From the NCBI GenBank assembly GCA_023457475.1, contig JAEWLO010000042.1:1-17612 (forward strand): a stretch of 17,612 bases of DNA, in the 5' to 3' direction. The notes under the pieces were generated by a model that saw only the letters and a program-made list of their open reading frames with translations, ran no database searches and was not told where the DNA came from. Each line of letters opens with the position of its first letter. Positions within the stretch are counted from its first letter, which is position 1. This stretch comes from Pseudomonadota bacterium. GTDB lineage: Bacteria; Pseudomonadota; Gammaproteobacteria; Xanthomonadales; Xanthomonadaceae. Below are positions 14,746 through 17,612 of this stretch, in pieces. A program made the position numbers and the translations under genes.

Positions 14746-15378
14746 GTGAAATCACGCTCTGAACGGCTCAGCAGAGCGGCCCTCCTGATCGTCGCCGCCC
14801 AGCTCTCCGCCTGTACCGCAGACGCTCCCGACCACATCCCACCCATCTCCAATGAAGAGAAGGAGGACACGTCGACGGCGTCCTACACGCCACCGCCAAA
14901 AGCGTCTAATGCACCCACCAAGCCCCGCGCAACACCAGCGGCAATGGAACCACCCAACCCGAAGCACTTGAGGATCGAGTCCAGCTTCATAGCAGGCAAA
15001 GGCATATCAACGCATCACGCCGACGAAGTTCTGGAATCGTCGGCTACCTTTACCAAGGCGCTGGACGAGATGAATAACGATGCATCCCGCAGCCTGGAGG
15101 TGCAGGACATCACCCGCCATATCCGCAAAGCCCTCGACCAAGCGGTTGGTGCCGATGCGGCAGTCGCCGGCTTCGGCTGTGGTCTCACGATATGCATGGG
15201 AGCCGTGAAGGTGCGCTCCGTAGCCGAACACGAGCGATGGGTGATGCGCTTTCTCAATGATTCGTCGTTCAGAACCTTTGGGTTTGTCGACAACGTCGAG
15301 CGTGTGGGGAGCGCCTATGAAAGCCGATTCCTGCTGTCTACTGATCCGGAGGTTCCCGGCGTCACCGTTACTGACTAG
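14746..15378 (+). CDS. Hypothetical lipoprotein
   Basis: I do not recognise the family. The 210-residue product begins with a lipoprotein signal: basic residues, a hydrophobic stretch (11-20) and the lipobox LSAC with C23 as the acylated cysteine. The residues after C23 (TADAP) have no aspartate at +2, so outer-membrane sorting is expected. Residues about 36-75 form a Pro/Thr/Ala-rich linker. The rest (about 75-210) looks globular, with two cysteines in FGCGLTICMG (near 142-151) that could form a disulfide. The start is a GTG with only a weak purine-rich sequence upstream; the position of the signal peptide supports it. The following sensor-like gene is 63 bases away on the same strand. Confidence 0.75.
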   Translation: MKSRSERLSRAALLIVAAQLSACTADAPDHIPPISNEEKEDTSTASYTPPPKASNAPTKPRATPAAMEPPNPKHLRIESSFIAGKGISTHHADEVLESSATFTKALDEMNNDASRSLEVQDITRHIRKALDQAVGADAAVAGFGCGLTICMGAVKVRSVAEHERWVMRFLNDSSFRTFGFVDNVERVGSAYESRFLLSTDPEVPGVTVTD

Positions 15379-15379
15379 C

Positions 15380-15396
15380 GAGGCAGGCATGCCCTC
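15380..15396 (+). terminator. Possible weak terminator after the lipoprotein gene
   Basis: Six-base stem GAGGCA / TGCC(C)TC with one bulged C and a 4-base loop, followed by the pyrimidine run CTCTTTCT. It starts just after the stop codon. Stability is modest, so read-through into the sensor-like gene is plausible. Confidence 0.3.
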
Positions 15397-15441
15397 CTCT
15401 TTCTGATAGAAGTTCCAAGGTAAGACAAGAGATAGAACCGT

Positions 15442-16977
15442 ATGGTGTGGTGGCGAGAAGCGGTCAAGGTGCAACTGAAGATTCAATTACGCGGGTTAGC
15501 CCTCGCCCTGGCGTACGCGGTGCTTTGCTGGGCAACGCGAAAGGTGTCGCTCGATCAGTTCTATCTTCCAGCAGGGGTGCGCGTTGCGGCACTTCTCATT
15601 TTTCCGGTACGCATGTGGCCGTACCTCATTCTTGGTGAGTACGCGTACTTTGCGCATCTTCGCCTTCCAATGGTGGAGACCTACGGCGCCAGTTGGGCTG
15701 TTGCGGCATCGATCGTGCCCATGCCCGTGGTCGCGCTGTTGGTGCACTGGCATCAACGCCTGCTAGTGCGATCAGATGCATGGCTCATCTCGCTGGCAGC
15801 GCTGTCGGCCGTATCGGCGACGATGGTCGGCCTGTGCCTTTCGCATCTGCTTTGGCCCATTCCACATAGGAATGAGTTCGCAACAGATGCCACCCGCAAC
15901 ATGCTTGGAAACTTCATTGGCATACTTACGCTTGCCCCAATCGCCATGCTTCGCGCCAAGGGACTGGTTGCTCGCACTTGGCTAATCCTTTCTGGAAAGA
16001 GAACCCTGTTCGCTCTCGCGACAATCGGTTCCCTCGCAATGCTAGTCCAGACATCTTCAGAGGAGTACAGCAACCTCCGTGTCTCGTTGCAGTTGTGCAT
16101 GTTCATTCCGGCCGCGGCGCTCACGTGCATGTACGGCTGGCGGGGCGCAGCGGTCGGCATCATGAGCCTTAACCTGGCAGTAGGTCTGACCATGCCCGGG
16201 CCCGAGCCTTGGTCGTTCAATTCGGATACGTTCGTTGTTCAACAACTGCTTGCTACAGCAAGCGTTGCCCTGCTGATGACCGGGGACCGGATCAGTCATT
16301 ACTATCTTCGATACACGCAGAACCTCCGCTACCAGGAAGCATCCGCCACGCACATCAGAGCATCTCAGCTGTTTGCCGAGATGCATCTAAGAGATTGTGT
16401 GGGCGACATGCGAAGGGTGGGTGATCGTATAGATCACTCTCTTAGCGAGGTTGCACACTGGCTGGAAGAGCAGGGCAATCATCGTCTATCGAGAAGCATA
16501 GTAAAGATAGCTGCTGCCAACTCGCACAAGTTCCGCGATCAGACCAGCCTTGTTTACCCTGCGCCAATTGAGCACGTTGGTCTTTATCTCAGTCTGCAGA
16601 TCACTGGGATTGCCGAGGAATGGAAAGACACAAGGCGCGTACTCACTCCACGTCTAACCGGTGATCCGTGCCCGCTTCGCATAGGTGTTCAACTGGCGGC
16701 CTACCGCACGTTGATCGACGCGGTTGGGATCATCATGAAACACGAGCAGGGGCATGTGAGGGTGAGAGCCCGGTGCTTCCAGCTGGAAGGAAACCATGGC
16801 ATAGCGATATCTGTTGAACTGCATGACCCGATCGCAGCATTGTCAACGTCCACACGCTCAGTTGCCATCGAGCTGCTCACGGGGCGCGTTCTGGCATATC
16901 GCGGACGGGTGGACTGCCGCGCCAACAGAATAAGGATACTGCTTCTGGATCAACCATCATCTGACTTGGCCTGCTGA
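15442..16977 (+). CDS. MASE1-like integral membrane protein with degenerate sensor-kinase-like C-terminus
   Basis: A 511-residue inner-membrane protein. Residues about 15-285 hold some eight hydrophobic segments, with FYLPAGVRVAALLIF (40-54) and MWPYLILGEY (58-67) as in MASE1 sensor domains. Residues 295-365 are helical and charged, like a linker or dimerisation region. Residues about 375-505 have the outline of a NarX/LytS-type HATPase: VQLAAYRTLIDAVGIIMKHE (416-435) stands where the N box (xxEALxNAxKHA) is expected, but the Asn is missing, and ELHDP (459-463) stands where the DxGxG box should be. It is probably a non-catalytic sensor or scaffold. No response regulator is adjacent. Base composition is lower in GC than in the left-hand genes. 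The ATG at 15442 is preceded by purine-rich AAGGTAAGACAAGAGA. Confidence 0.7.
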   Translation: MVWWREAVKVQLKIQLRGLALALAYAVLCWATRKVSLDQFYLPAGVRVAALLIFPVRMWPYLILGEYAYFAHLRLPMVETYGASWAVAASIVPMPVVALLVHWHQRLLVRSDAWLISLAALSAVSATMVGLCLSHLLWPIPHRNEFATDATRNMLGNFIGILTLAPIAMLRAKGLVARTWLILSGKRTLFALATIGSLAMLVQTSSEEYSNLRVSLQLCMFIPAAALTCMYGWRGAAVGIMSLNLAVGLTMPGPEPWSFNSDTFVVQQLLATASVALLMTGDRISHYYLRYTQNLRYQEASATHIRASQLFAEMHLRDCVGDMRRVGDRIDHSLSEVAHWLEEQGNHRLSRSIVKIAAANSHKFRDQTSLVYPAPIEHVGLYLSLQITGIAEEWKDTRRVLTPRLTGDPCPLRIGVQLAAYRTLIDAVGIIMKHEQGHVRVRARCFQLEGNHGIAISVELHDPIAALSTSTRSVAIELLTGRVLAYRGRVDCRANRIRILLLDQPSSDLAC

Positions 16978-16991
16978 ACGAGCAGGCCAAG
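16965..16991. terminator. Strong bidirectional hairpin between convergent genes
   Basis: Perfect 11-bp stem CTTGGCCTGCT / AGCAGGCCAAG with a 5-base loop GAACG. Its left arm covers the last codons of the sensor-like gene, and the stop codon TGA (16975-16977) lies across the end of that arm and the loop. It sits 25 bases from the stop of the convergent small gene, so it can serve both. No T run follows on the plus strand. Confidence 0.65.
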
Positions 16992-17016
16992 CCGCCGTCG
17001 GTGCTGACGCCAGTGA

Positions 17017-17445
17017 TCAGCGCAACCCTCGCTCCACGGACCATACCCTGGAGGCCCCATCGTCGAAGAGGATAATGGAGAAGTCATCATCCACATAGAC
17101 GATGGTGTCGTCTGAGGCTGGCGATATCGTCAAGGGAAGCGACGGAAGCGAGACGAGGGCGGAGCTGCGTTCTGCCGGGACAGCCCAGAGGCGGTTTCCC
17201 GTTCTGCCAACAACCAAGTGCAGTACGCCAGAAGCATCCTGAACATTAAGTAGAACGGTGTCACCCTGAATAATCCGGAGCACCTTCCAGTCGCCGTGAG
17301 CACTCGCATCCTCGGATGGTGCGTCCGCGACTTGCGGCACAGCTTGCTGCTCATTTCCGACCCAGTCCTGCTGAGCGGCGGCGTGAAGTGGTGCAGCAAG
17401 CGAGATTGTAACGATAGCAGACAGCAGGAATGGTCGAGTCTTCAT
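17017..17445 (-). CDS. Small exported protein of unknown function
   Basis: I do not recognise the family. The 142-residue product begins with a clear Sec signal peptide (1-24: MKTR, hydrophobic LLSAIVTISLAA, then LHAAA before QQDW), so the mature part of about 118 residues is periplasmic or secreted. The mature part is acidic and beta-rich in appearance (VLRIIQGDTVLLNVQ near 55-69, TIVYVDDDFSIILFDDG near 113-129) and has no cysteine. The ATG is supported by AAGGAA about eight bases upstream. It lies 35 bases downstream of a partial gene on the same strand, so the two may share a transcript. Confidence 0.75.
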   Translation of the reverse strand: MKTRPFLLSAIVTISLAAPLHAAAQQDWVGNEQQAVPQVADAPSEDASAHGDWKVLRIIQGDTVLLNVQDASGVLHLVVGRTGNRLWAVPAERSSALVSLPSLPLTISPASDDTIVYVDDDFSIILFDDGASRVWSVERGLR

Positions 17446-17480
17446 CTAGGTTCCTTGGAAGGATGAGGAATCGAACGATG

Positions 17481-17612
17481 CTAGCCAGTGGCCCACTCGC
17501 GCACATTGCATAATCTCTGAGAACGTGGGAATGCGTTGGTCGACTCGCTGATATCGCGGCGCAAGGCGTCGAGCCATCGTTGGGCGGATTCCAAGCGCGG
17601 CCGGGCAGAGCC
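17481..17612 (-). CDS. C-terminal end of an unidentified gene, cut by the window edge
   Basis: Read on the minus strand from the window edge, 43 codons stay open to a TAG at 17481. The product has ordinary protein composition (PRLESAQRWLDALRRDISES near the start, VREWATG at the end) with GC-rich third positions at first. Another minus-strand frame is also open over this stretch but gives a less protein-like sequence. I cannot assign a family from 43 residues. Confidence 0.45.
   Translation of the reverse strand, partial: GSARPRLESAQRWLDALRRDISESTNAFPRSQRLCNVREWATG

Overview
The window looks like chromosome of a high-GC gammaproteobacterium of the Xanthomonadaceae, most likely Stenotrophomonas or a close relative. 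The reasons are a TonB-dependent receptor of the Xanthomonas/Caulobacter type next to a large secreted glycan-active protein, strongly GC-biased third codon positions that leave very long antisense open frames, and four short repeats with the GTAG-plus-hairpin design known from Stenotrophomonas (SMAG/GTAG REP elements). The genus is an inference; no rRNA or other marker gene is present.

Left third (1-8313): a uronate-type carbohydrate utilisation locus. On the minus strand kdgK (KDG kinase) overlaps the start of eda (KDPG aldolase, cut by the window edge). Divergently, on the plus strand, lie a TonB-dependent receptor and a 1260-residue exported protein with a LamG domain and a probable (alpha/alpha) barrel. 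The simplest reading is that the large protein cleaves a uronate-containing glycan outside the cytoplasm, the receptor imports oligomers, and KdgK and Eda turn the resulting 2-keto-3-deoxygluconate into pyruvate and glyceraldehyde 3-phosphate. Two shared DNA motifs (a 12-nt repeat in the divergent promoter region, and a 20-nt repeat before both the receptor and the large protein) suggest common control.

Middle (about 8494-13471): a lower-GC insertion. Three genes with ATGA overlaps encode a metallo-beta-lactamase-fold hydrolase, a fusion of an SLOG/LOG-like nucleotide-binding domain with an orotate-phosphoribosyltransferase-like domain, and a fusion of a RibD-type deaminase with a SAM methyltransferase. 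An MFS exporter follows. The set reads as a compact pathway that makes, modifies and exports a nucleobase- or nucleoside-derived small molecule; the product is unknown. The insertion sits at the 3' end of a phzF-family gene. The intact phzF on the right ends in AT-richer codons including TTA, while a diverged copy of the same final 14 codons lies at the left junction. This looks like an island that displaced the native 3' end of phzF and supplied a substitute. Before insertion, phzF would have converged on the large glycan-active gene with a GTAG-REP pair between them.

Right third (13430-17612): phzF (minus), a 460-base stretch without a convincing gene but with two more GTAG-REP elements, a small lipoprotein gene, an orphan membrane sensor with a MASE1-like N-terminus and degenerate kinase-like C-terminus, a strong bidirectional hairpin, and on the minus strand a small exported protein preceded by the C-terminal end of an unidentified gene that runs off the window.
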